From assembly GCA_039602395.1 (NCBI GenBank), contig JBCNJP010000024.1, positions 5,301,524 through 5,365,523 of the forward strand: DNA of 64,000 nt, given 5' to 3'. Every line of letters starts with the position of its first letter. Within the stretch, counting starts at the first letter, position 1. The position numbers were made by a program, and so were the translations under genes. Source of the DNA: Deinandra increscens subsp. villosa (Eukaryota; Streptophyta; Magnoliopsida; Asterales; Asteraceae). Positions 43,278-55,425 of the stretch are shown piece by piece. Below the pieces are notes generated by a model. It saw only the letters and a list, made by a program, of their open reading frames with translations. It ran no database searches and was not told where the DNA came from.

Positions 43278-43681
43278 TGTAGGTCCGAAAATCAACCAAT
43301 CACGATATCTTAATCACAAACGAGTGTGGAATCCTCGTATGTGATTGATTCAAGAAGAATGTAGAAGAAAGAGATTCAATCTATAAGAAAGATCGAATCT
43401 TGAATGAGAAAATACTACAAACTTGAAGCAAATGGAACTGATCGTAAACTCCAATAAGAGAGAGAAATCGTAAATGTAATCCAAAAGCTTGTCATAATCA
43501 TAAACAAAAGAGGTATTTATACTACCTCTTACAAACCCTAGCCAATCATAAACACTATAGGCCCAATCATAAACACATATAATCGGCCCACATGGCCTAA
43601 AACATAAACTAACTAAGCCCAAAAGCCCATTAACTACAACGCCCATAACTAATGTTCAAGCCTCTAATATATAGCCCAACA
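43278..43681 (-). repeat. Copia-3 3' LTR (404 bp)
   Basis: TG...CA termini. It keeps palindromic TATA-box region GTATTTATAC at 43513-43522 and TCATAAAC/TCGTAAA-type boxes around it. It is 21 bp longer than the partner LTR. Confidence 0.93.
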
Positions 43682-43712
43682 ATCTTCCCCTAGGCATGAA
43701 CCATTAGACCAC

Positions 43713-46263
43713 CTATGGCAGCTGCAGATCAAATCTGAAAGTGTTCTGCACATTGTTTGACCACCATCCATTTGCCACGATCCGATTAGCCGTTCCATGG
43801 AAGATCCCTACCCTTACAGCATTTTCCATATCAGTCTCATCACCGAGAATAGGTTGGGAGGCTAGAAGCTTGATGTCTTTTTCACCAAATCTCAGCAGAT
43901 CGACCGGATCGTAGAAACGAAATTGCCTCATTCTTTTGCAGAGAACCACCACCTCGTGAGTCGTTGGATCATAACACCAACAGTCAAAGCTTTTGACTAA
44001 GGTACCGTCTTCGATCTCATCCAACATATTGATTACTCTTGTGCGTTTGGTGGGTGGTCTCCTTGCTTCACCTATCGACTCACCAGTTACTGGGTCAGTT
44101 CCAATCTCGACCCATCTTAGTTGCTTCAGCTCAAAGTTTGCAAAATTATTTTCCAGTTGGCTCATCAGATTGTTTCGAATAAGATCTCCTTCGGTGTTGT
44201 TCCAGCTGTTGATGTATGGAGCTCTAAGCAGACTTCTAATCTCAGGCTCAGTCCATGAATGAAATTGGGCACGTGTTCTATAGTACTCTACTGGTTGTAG
44301 CCATCATGGATCACAGTAAACAACTTCTTCTCTGTGTCATAGTGCCAGCATAGAATAGTTTCACGACTCCCCTTTTGTCTATAGAACTTTCACCAACATC
44401 AAGGGTGTATTGAGTGGGGGCTGCTCCTTGAAAGAATTCATTAAACCAGTTGTCGTGACCTTCTGGTGCTTTGGAGATGACCCTTCCACTTCGGGCATAG
44501 TTAGACATCTCGATAGTGTCATCTCCATCATCCACATTTACTGCTTATGTACCTTGCACACCCTGAGATGAACTTTGACCAGGGGCACCTGAAGTATTCG
44601 ACTCCACAACATTTTTCAAATCACCAAACTTCTTCTTCAGGTCCATCAAGGTCTCATATAGATAATTCATTCTATTCTTGTCAGCCACCTCCTTGTCTTT
44701 CAGTTTTCTGTTCTCAACCTGGAGTGCTTTTATCTCAGTCTCCCTAATTCTGTTCTGAGACATCAGAAAGTTTATGTGAGATTCTGCACTTATCCTCATC
44801 TCAATTGGTAGCTCAGCAGCTTGAAGTGGACGGAAACTTGGAATAACAGTTGGCGGCAGACTTGTTCTACTAGAAACACTTATTCTGACAGGGCTGGGTA
44901 CTACAACAGTGTTGTCAACCTCCAGAGATTTCCTTTCTTCATGAACAGGGCTACGTTCACTCAGAAGAGGGCTTTCAGTCTGAACCTGGGCAGGTTGATC
45001 TTCAACATTTGGAACCATTGATTCTTCTTGAGCAGATTGACTTTGAGAGCTAGACTCAATTGGATGGACCATTAACAGACTTGAGCTAGTCTTTGTGAAC
45101 TTGAACCGGATACTTCTTGGATCTGTCTTCTTCCTGGGAGATGGTTCACGGAAGGGGACAGGCTCTTCGAGCATCTCATTCACATTGAACTGAATATCCA
45201 ACTCTTGAGGGATGGAATCACCACTAGAAGATGAATTCAGGACATCTCTTGATCTTTTAAGATTTATTGGCTCCAAGTCTCCATGGATATCATCATCCAT
45301 ATTTCCTTGATTAGCAAAAATGTCGTCCATAACATTTTCTTCATCTGAAGGTATCACCACATCTTCTTCTTGCACATTTACAGCCGGAGTTGCTGTTATA
45401 TCTCGATCTTCAGCAACAGATGCATTTACAGTTGGCACATCGGCTTCAGGTTCAGATTCTTCAACTTCTTGTTCCCTTGCCACTTTGGGAAATGCACCCC
45501 TCTTGACCCATTCAAGCCTTCCCTGAAAGCTGTTTTTACCCTTTCTGTCTTGGGTCTGTAGTCCAAACACTCCACAATCCATCACCTTAATATCCAGTTT
45601 TTCTACCCTCTCTTTAATCATGGGATATTTCTTCATGACCACCATCTGTACGAACCTTGGTGTCATCAGGAACTGTTCTCGGGCACTCAGGTCAGCATTG
45701 CCTATCCAATCCAACAACATCATCTTGGAGAAATTGAATTTCCAGTCCAATGCCAACGCGACAAATGCTGTTCCATGCAGTTTGTTGAGTTGATCAAAGC
45801 TAGTTCTCTTTCCCTTAAATGATTTTTGCATATAGTGAGCCAAGCACCTCCAGTAGTGCGGCAACAACTTCTTGAATATGGGAGGGAACTTTCCTTCATA
45901 TCCCAGAGATTGAGCACCTGGTAGAACAACCTCCTTCGGATACTCAATCGGATCAGCAGCACTATCAATGATGTTCAGCCCTTTTCTGATGTCATCCTCC
46001 TTAATCACTATCTCCCTGTTCTGGATTGTTGTAGTGATTGTTGTTTTATCTGCATCAGCTCTAGCAGATCCCCAGAACTCCCTTACAAGCTGCTCATCAA
46101 TCAGCACACTTGATCTCAGGGCATGGTTTATCTTGCAGATATTCATCCCGGCCACCAGAGAATAAAATAATTCCATATGTTTTTCTGGTGGGTCTTCAAG
46201 ATACGCCGGGATACAATGATCACTTTCAAACTTTATCTCTTCGTCAAGCATGTCGTCTGCCAT
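43713..46263 (-). pseudogene. Copia-3 extra ORF downstream of pol (unknown function)
   Basis: I start at the ATG at 46263 (MADDMLDEE), directly after splice-acceptor-like TATTTCTCAG. The first 572 codons are open to a TAA at 44545. The same frame continues to about 44311, then a frameshift leads into MSQLENNFANFELKQLRW, ending at 43713; the intact ancestor was probably about 850 residues. The N-terminal 250 residues form a conserved domain (REFWGSARAD, YWRCLAHYMQKSF, WKFNFSKMM, PRFVQMVV) also found at 63067 in Copia-4. An acidic, Ser-rich middle and a helical region (about 480-550) follow. No signal peptide or membrane segment is visible, so it is not envelope-like despite its position. Related copia ORFs are often auto-annotated as longin-like; I cannot support that. 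Confidence 0.75.
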
Positions 46264-47180
46264 CTGAGAAATACAAGACACATGTATCAGACTTGTTCGT
46301 TAAAGTGCAATTAAGTTTATTAACCCTTGTCAAAGTTCAATTGAAAATCAAATTTTACTTTTGAAGTTCACAAAATTTCAATTTAAACTTTTAGGGAAAA
46401 TAATTGATTTAAGCACACAAAATTCACAAACACCATTAATTTAACTTAATTTTAATGAGATTCCAAAAAAAAAATATTAAGTCACAAATTAAGTGTTTGC
46501 GATTAAAACCACCAGTTTACGATTCGAGTATCAGGTTTACGATATACAATTTGGGTTTACGATCCAAATGTGGGTTCACGATCGGGTCAAACTAAGTCCT
46601 GTCGTAAACAACTTGCCCAATCGTAAACGGTCAAGCCCAATCGTAAACACTGATTTAACTCCAAAGCCCGATCGTAAACGAGATTTGTCGTAATCATTGA
46701 TCGTAAACGCATATCGGAAACGCCAACGGTCATCTTCAACATTACGATAATCGTAAACACCCATATCCGCCATTTTTGACCTGCAATCACCTCGAAAACA
46801 CGTTAATATCCATTAATCTCGTAAAAAGAGCATCTATCACTACCTTTTAACAGTTCTAAACACAATTCCGACTTCGAATCTTCTCAAAAACGACTCGAAC
46901 ACAGCAAAACAGAGGACGATTACGAGTTAGGGTTTGAAGTTCGAAAACCGTGAATGGATTGATGAAACCAAGTGAGCACAGTCGATTGACAAGGGTTTCT
47001 TGCTCGGAAATCGATTACGAGGGTGTTGGAGCTCTCGGCTTACACAACGGACGGCCGGAGGTGGTTGGTTTTCCGGTGAGATTTAGGCGGAGCTAGGGTT
47101 TCAGTGGTGGATCGTAAACGAGAGAGAAACAGGGGTGTTTGAGAATCGTAAATGGCCAAAAAATTCGGAAACAAGGTTTT
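46264..47180 (-). promoter_or_regulatory. Putative promoter, 5' UTR exon and 580-bp intron of the Copia-3 extra ORF
   Basis: Read on the minus strand, from about 47150 there is a leader typical of plant genes (CT-rich, AAACCCTAG, later AAACCCTAAC). Donor AAAAG^GTAGTG at 46843 pairs with acceptor TTTCTCAG^ATGGCA at 46264. Inside the predicted intron, TCGTAAAC or its complement occurs about nine times (46493-46760), with further copies near 47110-47150. No clear TATA box was seen. The layout suggests the extra gene is transcribed separately from gag-pol. Confidence 0.5.
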
Positions 47181-48303
47181 GATAAGTAAATTTTCCATTT
47201 TACCCCCTCAAACTCTTAAGAAATTACACAAACACACCCAAACCTCTAAAACGAAAAATTCTCTTAGACAATATGTTGATTTTTGTAGATTCTGAGAATT
47301 ACGAAGCTTCCCCTCAGAGTCAAACCCCGAGTATCTGATCTCGATCAAAAAAAAATTTCAAAACAACTAAAAACTTGAAATAAAAGAAAAACCATAAAAA
47401 CAATTAACCCTAATCACAGAAATTTAAAAAATTACTTGCCTCGAAGCTGATGTAAATTCATGGATCAAACCAGACAGATCTTTAACCGAGGAACCTTTTT
47501 CAGCTTCCGTTACTTGACGCTCTAAACGCTTGTTCAAAAATTTTGAAACCATATAAACTCACATCCAGTTAAAACATTTTAAGTGCTTAATTGTGGTACA
47601 TAATTACCGTCATGTTTAACCGTCCCCACACCCAATTGTTCATAGCAAAACCTACCCAACCTCAGAGTTTATTGAGGATTCACAAACCCCCAACTTGAGG
47701 AACCATGCAACACCGTAATGACAAATACTTATTTTCTTAATTATCAGTTGGTGATCAGGTCGGCAGCATAAGCACGCAAAGAAGACCAAACAAAATAATT
47801 TATTTATTTTTATCATCAATTTTTTTGATTTTTGCTTTTTCTTTTCATTTTTCTTTTTCATTTCATTTTTCTGTGGTGTTGTCATAACAGCAGAAACATG
47901 GCGTGTGAGAGAGTGAATACTAGGTGAATACCACTCTCAACCCGTTTTTGCTGGGACTCAGTCTTTTAAACTATGTAAACTAGGATGGAAAACTAAACAT
48001 ATATAGGAGTTAAGTTTACTGCACTTACATGGATGATCATTGTTTTTGATTTAGCTTACCGAACATCATCTTAGAGACGTCTTTCACTTCTGCCTTACAC
48101 GTGTCAGTCTCCGATCGTCATAGAAATTTATATCACTTCCTACCAACTCAAGGCAAACAAAAGACAACATAGAAACCTCAAACAGATCTTTTTTAGCTTT
48201 TCTGAAACAACAATATTTCTTCCCCTGTTTTTATGAGGCTTTTGAAAGATAAACACATTTTTTTTAATTATTAAAAAAATATTTACAAAAAAGTTTGATC
48301 AGA
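47181..48303 (-). other. Copia-3 non-coding stretch between pol and extra ORF
   Basis: AT-rich with no supported gene. It contains one short structured module (47747-47791), an Asn/Lys-rich spurious ORF, and a degenerate polypurine tract CAGGGGAAGA (near 48225) equivalent to the AGGGGGAG tracts of Copia-2 and Copia-4. Confidence 0.6.
47747..47791 (-). other. Single short structured module, Copia-3
   Basis: The sense strand carries TTTGCGT, a small GC-TTAT-GC hairpin and CCGACCTGAT, matching the core of the Copia-2 and Copia-4 modules. The outer stem is TTGGT/ACCAA (5 bp). It is shorter than the 59-64-nt units and looks like a degenerate survivor of an array. Confidence 0.45.
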
Positions 48304-51300
48304 TCATTCCTCGAAGGCAATCATCCTTAGGCCTTCGACACACATTTCAAAATTGGGGCGAGGTAGGGGTTTTGTGAAAATATCTGACACATTCTGGTCT
48401 GAGCTCACCTTTTGGAGCTGAATTAACTCCCGATCATAACAATCACGAATAAAATGTACCTTTATGTCTATGTGCTTTGTTTTTGAATGATGAACGGGGT
48501 TTTTCACAATTTCTAGAGTAGCAGCGTTATCACAAAAGATAGGAGTGTTAACGAATTCCATACCGTAATCAGTAAGCTGATTTTGTATCCATACTACCTG
48601 TGAGCATCCAGCAGATGCTGCCACATACTCAGCTTCTGCAGTTGACTTCGAGACGGTATGCTGCTTTTTGCTCTGCCAAGAAATGAGTCGATCTCCCAGA
48701 TACTGACATCCACCAGTTGTTGACTTCCGATCAAGATCACTGCCTCCATAATCACTGTCAGTATATGCAAATAATTGGAAATCAGTGTTCTTTGGGTACC
48801 AAAGTCCAAGCCTAGGCCTGCCCTTTAGATACCTAAAAATACGTTTAACAGCAATTAGATGTGAAAGTTTAGGATTAGCCTGATAGCGAGCACACAGACA
48901 CACTGCATGCATAATATCTGGCCTGCTTGCTGTCAAGTACATAAGTGATCCAATCATCGAGCGATACATGAATTCACTCACTGGCTCCCCATCTGCATCT
49001 GCTGTCAGTAGAGGTCTGGATGCCATGGGAGTTGAGATTGGCTTGGAGTCTTGCATCTTGAATTTTTCTAGAATTTCATTCACATATTTTGCTTGGTGAA
49101 TAAGAATCCCAGATTCATCCTGTTTCACTTGCAAGGCTAGAAAGAAGCACATCTCTCCCTGATCGCTCATTTCAAATTTCTTTCTCATTATCTCTTCAAA
49201 CTTGGTGCATAATTCTTCGTTTGTTGACCCGTAGATGATGTCATCTACATAAACCTGCACCATGATGATGTCATCCTTCACCCTCTTCCTAAATAGCGTC
49301 TGATCAACCACTCCTCTCGAGTATCCATTCTCCACCAGATGAGTTGATAGTGTCTCGTACCACGTGCGAGGAGCTTGATGTAGTCCATACAAAGCCTTAT
49401 CCAGAAGATACACATGATCTGGATACTCCTCATCTACAAACCCCGGTGGTTGAGTCACATAAACTTCCTCTTTCATTTCTGCATATAGAAATGCTGTCTT
49501 GACGTCCATCTGGCGTACTGTGAAGTTTAGATATGAAGCAACTGCAAGGAATATCCGTATACCCTCCAATCTTGCCACGGGTGCATACACCTCATCATAG
49601 TCAATTCCATGAATTTGTCTGTGGCCATGAACAATCAACCTTGCCTTGTTTCTGACAATTATACCCGTGTCATCCTTCTTGTTCTTGTATAGACAACGTG
49701 TGGGTATAACCTTCTTGTCCTCTGGCCTTTCCACTAGGCGCCACACTCCCAGCTTAGAAAACTGATTAAGTTCATTGTGCATGGCCTCTATCCAACAAGG
49801 ATCTCTGAGAGCAACCATCACATTAGGAGGCTAAATCTGGGATATGAAGCATGAATACATGCAAAAATTAATATCTCTCGTGCGGCTTCTAGTGGTAACA
49901 CCTACTGAAACTGGTCCAAGTATATTTCTGATTGGATGGTCTTTGTTGATCCTTGATACTTGAACATCTGGCACAGAAACAGAAACAGGCAGGCTAGAAT
50001 TAACCATATTATCATTTATACCTTGGTTTGGAGAAACTTCTGAATCAACATATTTAGTTCCCGAAGATCCTGGAGCATCTGCATTTACATTTGTGGGAAC
50101 TGCATCTCGTGCTTTCTCACCAACTTTCTCAGCATGAGGTCTTGATTCAGATGATTGTGCAATAATGTCTTCTTCTTCACCCAAATGATGGGAAACATTT
50201 GAAAAGTTGAACCCTTCAAACAATGACCCATAGTAAAAAATCCAATCCGGTCCACTCCCAGCATCTGTAGGATTGTCTTCAAGCCAATCTACATTATATG
50301 CCTCAATGATGACTTTGGTGGTTTTGTTGAAGACACGATAAGCACAATTTGATGAATAACCCAAAAAATAACACTCATCAGCCTTAGCTTCGAATTTCCC
50401 AACATCGGACTGAATCAGAACCGTGCAAGGACACCCGAATGTCTTGAAATAACCCACCGTTGGCTTCTCTTTATAGACAATCTCATATGGAGTCTTCTCA
50501 TGACGCTTGTTTAAAAGAACACGATTCTGCACGTAACAAGCCGTATTGACCGCTTCAGCGCAAAAGAAGATTGGCAATTTAGCTTCACACATCATTGTCC
50601 TTGCTGCTTCAATGAGTGTCATGTTTCTTCTCTCAGCGACTCCATTCTTTTGCCGAGTGTAGGGCGCACTGAACTGTCTCTCTATTCCCTTTTCTCCACA
50701 GAACATATTTAACTCAGCATTCTTGAATTATGTTCCGTTGTCCGTTCTGATAGCCTTGACCTTCTCGTTCAGCTGATTCTCTATAAGCGTGAGAAACTGT
50801 TTCACTAAGATCAGAGTTTCATACTTGTTTGATAAGAAGAAGACCCAAGTGAATAGCGAGTAGTCACCCACAATCACGAGACAGTATGAGAATTTGCTGA
50901 TGCTTTGTACTTGCATTGGCCCAAATAAATCCATGTGAAGAAGTTGTAACACGGATGGCATTGAATTTGCTATCTTCGGACGGTGTGGCAACTTGTGCTG
51001 CTTCCCCTTCGCACAAGCCACACATTTTTCCACAGTAGAGAAATCTTTGATAGGCAGCTTTCTGACATGTTCTCCCTTCGCAAGCTTGGTCAAATTCTTC
51101 ATGTTAGCATGCCCCAGACGCCTATGTCACAAAAGAGCTAAGTTCTCATTTTGTTTGGATATAAGACAGGCTTCTTCTGAAGTTGGAGGTTAACCCATGT
51201 TAAGCTGATAAGAGTTTGCTCTTCTCGGAGTACGCATCAAGATGCACTCTTCTAGAATCTTCACACCAGGCTTGAGAATAATGCACTCCTTGCGGTTGAA

Positions 51301-51580
51301 CAACACAGAATAGTCTCTATCACAAATCTGAGAGACACTCAGCAGACTGTGTGACAGCTCCTCCACATAATGTACGTCAGAGAATGATAAATTACCACTT
51401 CTCACCACTCCTTTCTTGCTAATTCTTCCACCCACACCACCTGCAAATGATACTCCTCCCCCATTGAAGTCTTCCACATCTTCCAAAAGGGATAAGTCTC
51501 CGGTCATATGTCGGGAGCAACCGCTATCAACGTACTAGAGATTGTTGATAGATCTTCTTGGCCGTCCCTACACAAATAAG
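48304..51580 (-). pseudogene. Copia-3 pol (protease, integrase, reverse transcriptase, RNase H), inactivated
   Basis: In order: protease VDSGCSRHM (about 51530), GAG-pre-integrase HRRLGHA, integrase (HMDLFGP, RTDNGT, AERRN for the D-D-E triad), reverse transcriptase (QMDVKTAFLY, YVDDIIYGS) and RNase H (YTDSDYGG, STAEAEYVA), ending RMIAFEE at 48304. In-frame stops lie at 51535 (TAG for Trp before YVDSG), 51190, 51127 (TGA for Trp before HRRLGH), 50728 (TAA for Glu after RTDNGT) and 49831. The RT/RNase H part (49821-48304, 505 codons) is intact. Most stops are single substitutions; frameshifts are rare. Confidence 0.92.
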
Positions 51581-51583
51581 AGA

Positions 51584-54500
51584 TCAGTGAGATTTAGGTA
51601 CCCAGGCCATAACAGATCTGGGCACACCCTTGGAATCAATGTAATTAACTAATTGGAGGGTCATTTTTGGCTTTTCAGATACACTCACATTTTGAATGTT
51701 GACTTTTGGTTTCCAGGTGGTGTCTTTCTGTGGTTTAAACACATTTGAAGAGTTCTTGACAGACACATGTTTCTTTTGCGGAGATGTGGCCTTTTTACCA
51801 GATGGCTTCTTAACAGGTGTCCACTCAAGTTTCAGTTTTGTGTAAACCAGTTGTTTTGTTTGAGTGACATCTTTTTATTTTAAAACCTGTTGCTCAACTT
51901 TTGCTTTGCCATTAGGTTTATTAACTCTTTTGACTTTAGCCATTTGTTTCTCAACAAATTCTGGTTTTATCTTATCATTTCTTTTATAAACTCCTTTTGA
52001 TGCATAAGTTGGTTTTGGAGTTTTGGCCACATTCCATTTTTCAACAACAGGCTTTGTCACAGGTGCCTTTGTGTTTGAAACCTTAGACTGTTGAGTCTTC
52101 ATTGGTTCCAAACACTGCTTCCCTTTAAACAAAGCTTGTTGCTTCTGCTTTTGCTTTTCTCATGTCATCATTTTCTCCAACATACTAGTCCGTGGGTTTT
52201 GCGGATAGTATGGTTGAAATGGTCTATTAACACAATTAGCAGCAAAGTGTCCTGGTTTTCCACATTGAAAACAGTTAATGAGTCTAGGCCCATTGACATG
52301 ACTACAAAGGTATGAACGTCTTGGGTAAGATGACTTCCACTCTGGCTTATCATCCCATTTGTGTATAACACATTTTGTATCTTTTTCCGGTTGTGTAATT
52401 AAACAAAATTGCTCTGACTTAGTCTTGTTTGTTCTATTGAAAGCCGACACAACCTGGGGATAAGCTACAAAGTCTTTGGGCTTAGTCTCACGACCTACTT
52501 TAGTGTTAGGCACACGAATTTTAAAACCATCAACTTTTTCATTGGAATTAGAAAGATGTTTTGACAACACAGATACAACTACTTGTTTTGACTTGGACGT
52601 ATTAAGTTCTGACACAGATGCCAGAACATCGTCCTTGGGTAAATTAAGACTAGAGCTACTAGACACATGACATTCATTGACTTTCAAACATTTAGCATCC
52701 TCCCCTGACACATCTTCAATACCTACTTCATCTGCACATGAAACAAAGCCATCAGCAGGTTCAACACTATTGTTTAATGATTCATGGGACGGACCTGATT
52801 TACTTGTGGATGCCATTGTTTCATTCTGATTACCCAACCTATAGATCATGTGTTTCTCATTTTCAAATTCCTGATCAGTCATAGGTGTCACTCCTACTAG
52901 AACACTATCTAACGGAGGTCCTATCTCATGTGTTCCTGCTTCAGACCGATCAACCTGATCCTCCTCTAAGATTATTCCTATTATATCTCTAGTTCTATCC
53001 TGAGGAACATCATTCTTGCTTTTGTCTGAGAAGCTAATTCCTATTCCACCTTTGTCTTTACCTATTCTAACCTTAGTTATGCAGGTGTTCAAAGACTTAC
53101 TGGCCTCTAACATTCTTTTGCTTCTCATATGATTCATATCAAGTTTTACCTCCAACTCATTGTTCTTATGCTTAAGTTCATCTAGCTGCTTACCAAGCTC
53201 AGCTATTTCTAACTTAGCGTTGTCATACAGAAGGGCTTTCTCAGTTGCCAGTTTTTGATATTTCACTATGTCTAATTTTTGAGCTTTTACCTTTTCCTCA
53301 TTCTTCTGCCATCTACCCTTAAAGGAACTCCTCTCGCATTTTATCTCAAACAATTCTAACTGATAATTTTTACAGATTTGTCTAAGTCCCGGAATTATAC
53401 GAGCACAAGTGGGATCAGGACATACATTGTCGTTATCAATCTCAGCAGCAAAGGCTTCCTTGTCATCCACTAGAGTTTCTTCAGGTTTCTCATCAGTCAC
53501 AACAAAAGCATGCTCTTCCTCTTCATCTCTTTCCATAGCAGCAACCATTGCATGTGACAGGCTAAAATCTTTTAACTTAGGTGCCCAATCATATCCACCT
53601 CCTTCCTGCACAACCAAAGCACTTGACTCAGCATTTCCTTTGCCATCACTAGCTTTCCTTTCTTCTGTTCTTTCTTTCCTCGGCTTTGTGCACTCTCTTG
53701 CGAAATGCCCATATTCGTCACAGTTGTAGCACCTCAGCTTGCTCTTGTCAAACCCCATCCTGATTTTATCTTGGTCCTTCAACACATTTCTCCCAGTCGT
53801 TGCCATGAACTTCTTTGCTCTGAAAACATCCATTGCCATCTGCCAAGAGACGTCCAACATCTCTACATCTTCTGGATTTATCTGATTCAGCTCACCTAAC
53901 AGCATCTCAGTTGGCACTAAAGTTCCTGCCATGAGAGCATGATAGCTGTTCATAAAGCCCATTCCGAGGGCAAAGTTAGGATCATTCATAGCATCAGGGT
54001 TGACACCTCCACTTGAACTTGCATGAGGTTGTGCCACAAACGCAGTTGACTTTCTGACAAAGCTTGGTCCACTTCCAGCTGACTTTCCATCTTTCTTAGA
54101 ATCCACTTCTTCTGACAACAGGGCTTGGTTCAATTTTCCCGCCAAACTAAGGGAGCTTATATGGTTCAATTCTCTCTGCTTGTCATCAATAAGCTTTGAC
54201 TTCAATTTGTTAATCATCTCATCAAGATATAGCTCACTCAGCTTGTTGTTGTCCTTAATGATGGAGATGTTGGTATTCCAGGATTTGGGCAGACTCTTCA
54301 GCAGTTACAGATTATTATCTTCTAGATCCGGTTCAACACCATAGCTTGACATTTCGGCCATCAGAGACACGAACCTTTGTACCTGTGCTTCGAAGGATTC
54401 ACCTTGAATGTGGTTGAACAGATTGAATTTCTGCTTCAGCATTTGCTTGCGGCTTGCCTTAATGTCCGGATTTCCCTCATAAGCCATAATCAAAGCATTC

Positions 54501-54847
54501 CAGAGTTGCTTGGCAGTCTTGCAGTGCTTAAATCCTTGTGCAATGTCTGGTGTAAGTGCCATAGTCATAATGGCAAATGCCCTCTCTGCTTTGTTACATC
54601 TTTCCCAATCATCATCATCATATTCGTCTTCCGTTTTAGCTTTACCTGCATTGGTTCCTTCTGGATGTGTAGGTGTGTGTGGCCCATGAATTACCGCTCT
54701 CCAGAGTCTAAGATCAACACTCTTCAAGTGGTTTTCAAACCTATATTTCCATTCCAGAAAGTTATCCGCCGATGTTAGTCTAGGTGGACGAGTGATGGAT
54801 CCAATCTCAAAATCCAACTTCTGATACATACTCAGTTCGAAATCCAT
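51584..54847 (-). pseudogene. Copia-3 Gag, long coiled-coil type, interrupted by stops
   Basis: Starts MDFELSMYQKLDFEIG at 54847. The Gag domain (FLEWKYRFENHLKSVDLRLWR, KQLWNALIMAYEG) is followed by CCHC knuckle CYNCDEYGHFAREC, a helical Glu/Lys/Leu stretch and a second knuckle CFQCGKPGHFAANC. The layout parallels the intact Copia-2 Gag. Stops occur at 54305, 52160 and 51875 in the same frame, and the frame ends at 51584. The longest open piece is 54217-52160 (685 codons). Pol follows in another frame. Confidence 0.9.
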
Positions 54848-54894
54848 TACGAAAGCTTAGGGAAACTTAAAACTAAAGTCCAAATGTCCAAAAT

Positions 54895-55320
54895 GTGCGA
54901 TTACGATCGTAGACCCTTGATTACGATCGAGAACTCCTGATTACGATGGAGGCAAATCGTAAACTCTGTATCCGACAAGATAAATCGTAAACACCGATTA
55001 CGAATAACGATTACGACAAGCAGGAGTCGTATAAAAACGATTCCGATTAGAATGAATCGTAAACTCGATTGCGATTCAATTGAGTCGTAAACACCGATTA
55101 CGATAAGAGATTCCGGTAAAGAAAAATCGTAAACACCACGATTACGACCAAGTACAGTCGTAAACACGATTCACCGGATCCTAAACACGATAAAAATGCA
55201 ATCTTGAACTCGTAAACTTGATTCCGATGCAGATCTTCAAAAGAGACAGTCGTAAACCCTCAAACAAACCCAGAAGCTGATCGGAAACACGAAGAACAGC
55301 AGCAGCAGAACTCGTAAACA
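54895..55320 (-). repeat. TCGTAAAC / GATTACGA box cluster in the Copia-3 leader
   Basis: On the plus strand TCGTAAAC occurs nine times and the related GATTACGA about seven times between gag and the primer site. The same word is in both LTRs (TCGTAAA, TCATAAAC) and in the intron/promoter of the extra ORF (46493-47150). Confidence 0.85.
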
Positions 55321-55410
55321 CCCAAATAGCCTTTAAATCTTCAAAAACACTAGCTTTTTCCAGAAAATAGCTAGAATCAATATCGTGAGAGCCTCGAATC
55401 ACAGATTCTT

Positions 55411-55423
55411 GGCTCTGATACCA
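55411..55423 (-). other. Copia-3 primer-binding site
   Basis: The minus strand reads TGGTATCAGAGCC, two bases from the LTR edge at 55426; complementary to initiator tRNA-Met. Confidence 0.93.
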
Positions 55424-55425
55424 AT

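Noticed and set aside
43713..46263. Retroviral envelope gene
   Set aside because: It has the right position, but no signal peptide, transmembrane helix or cleavage site is visible.
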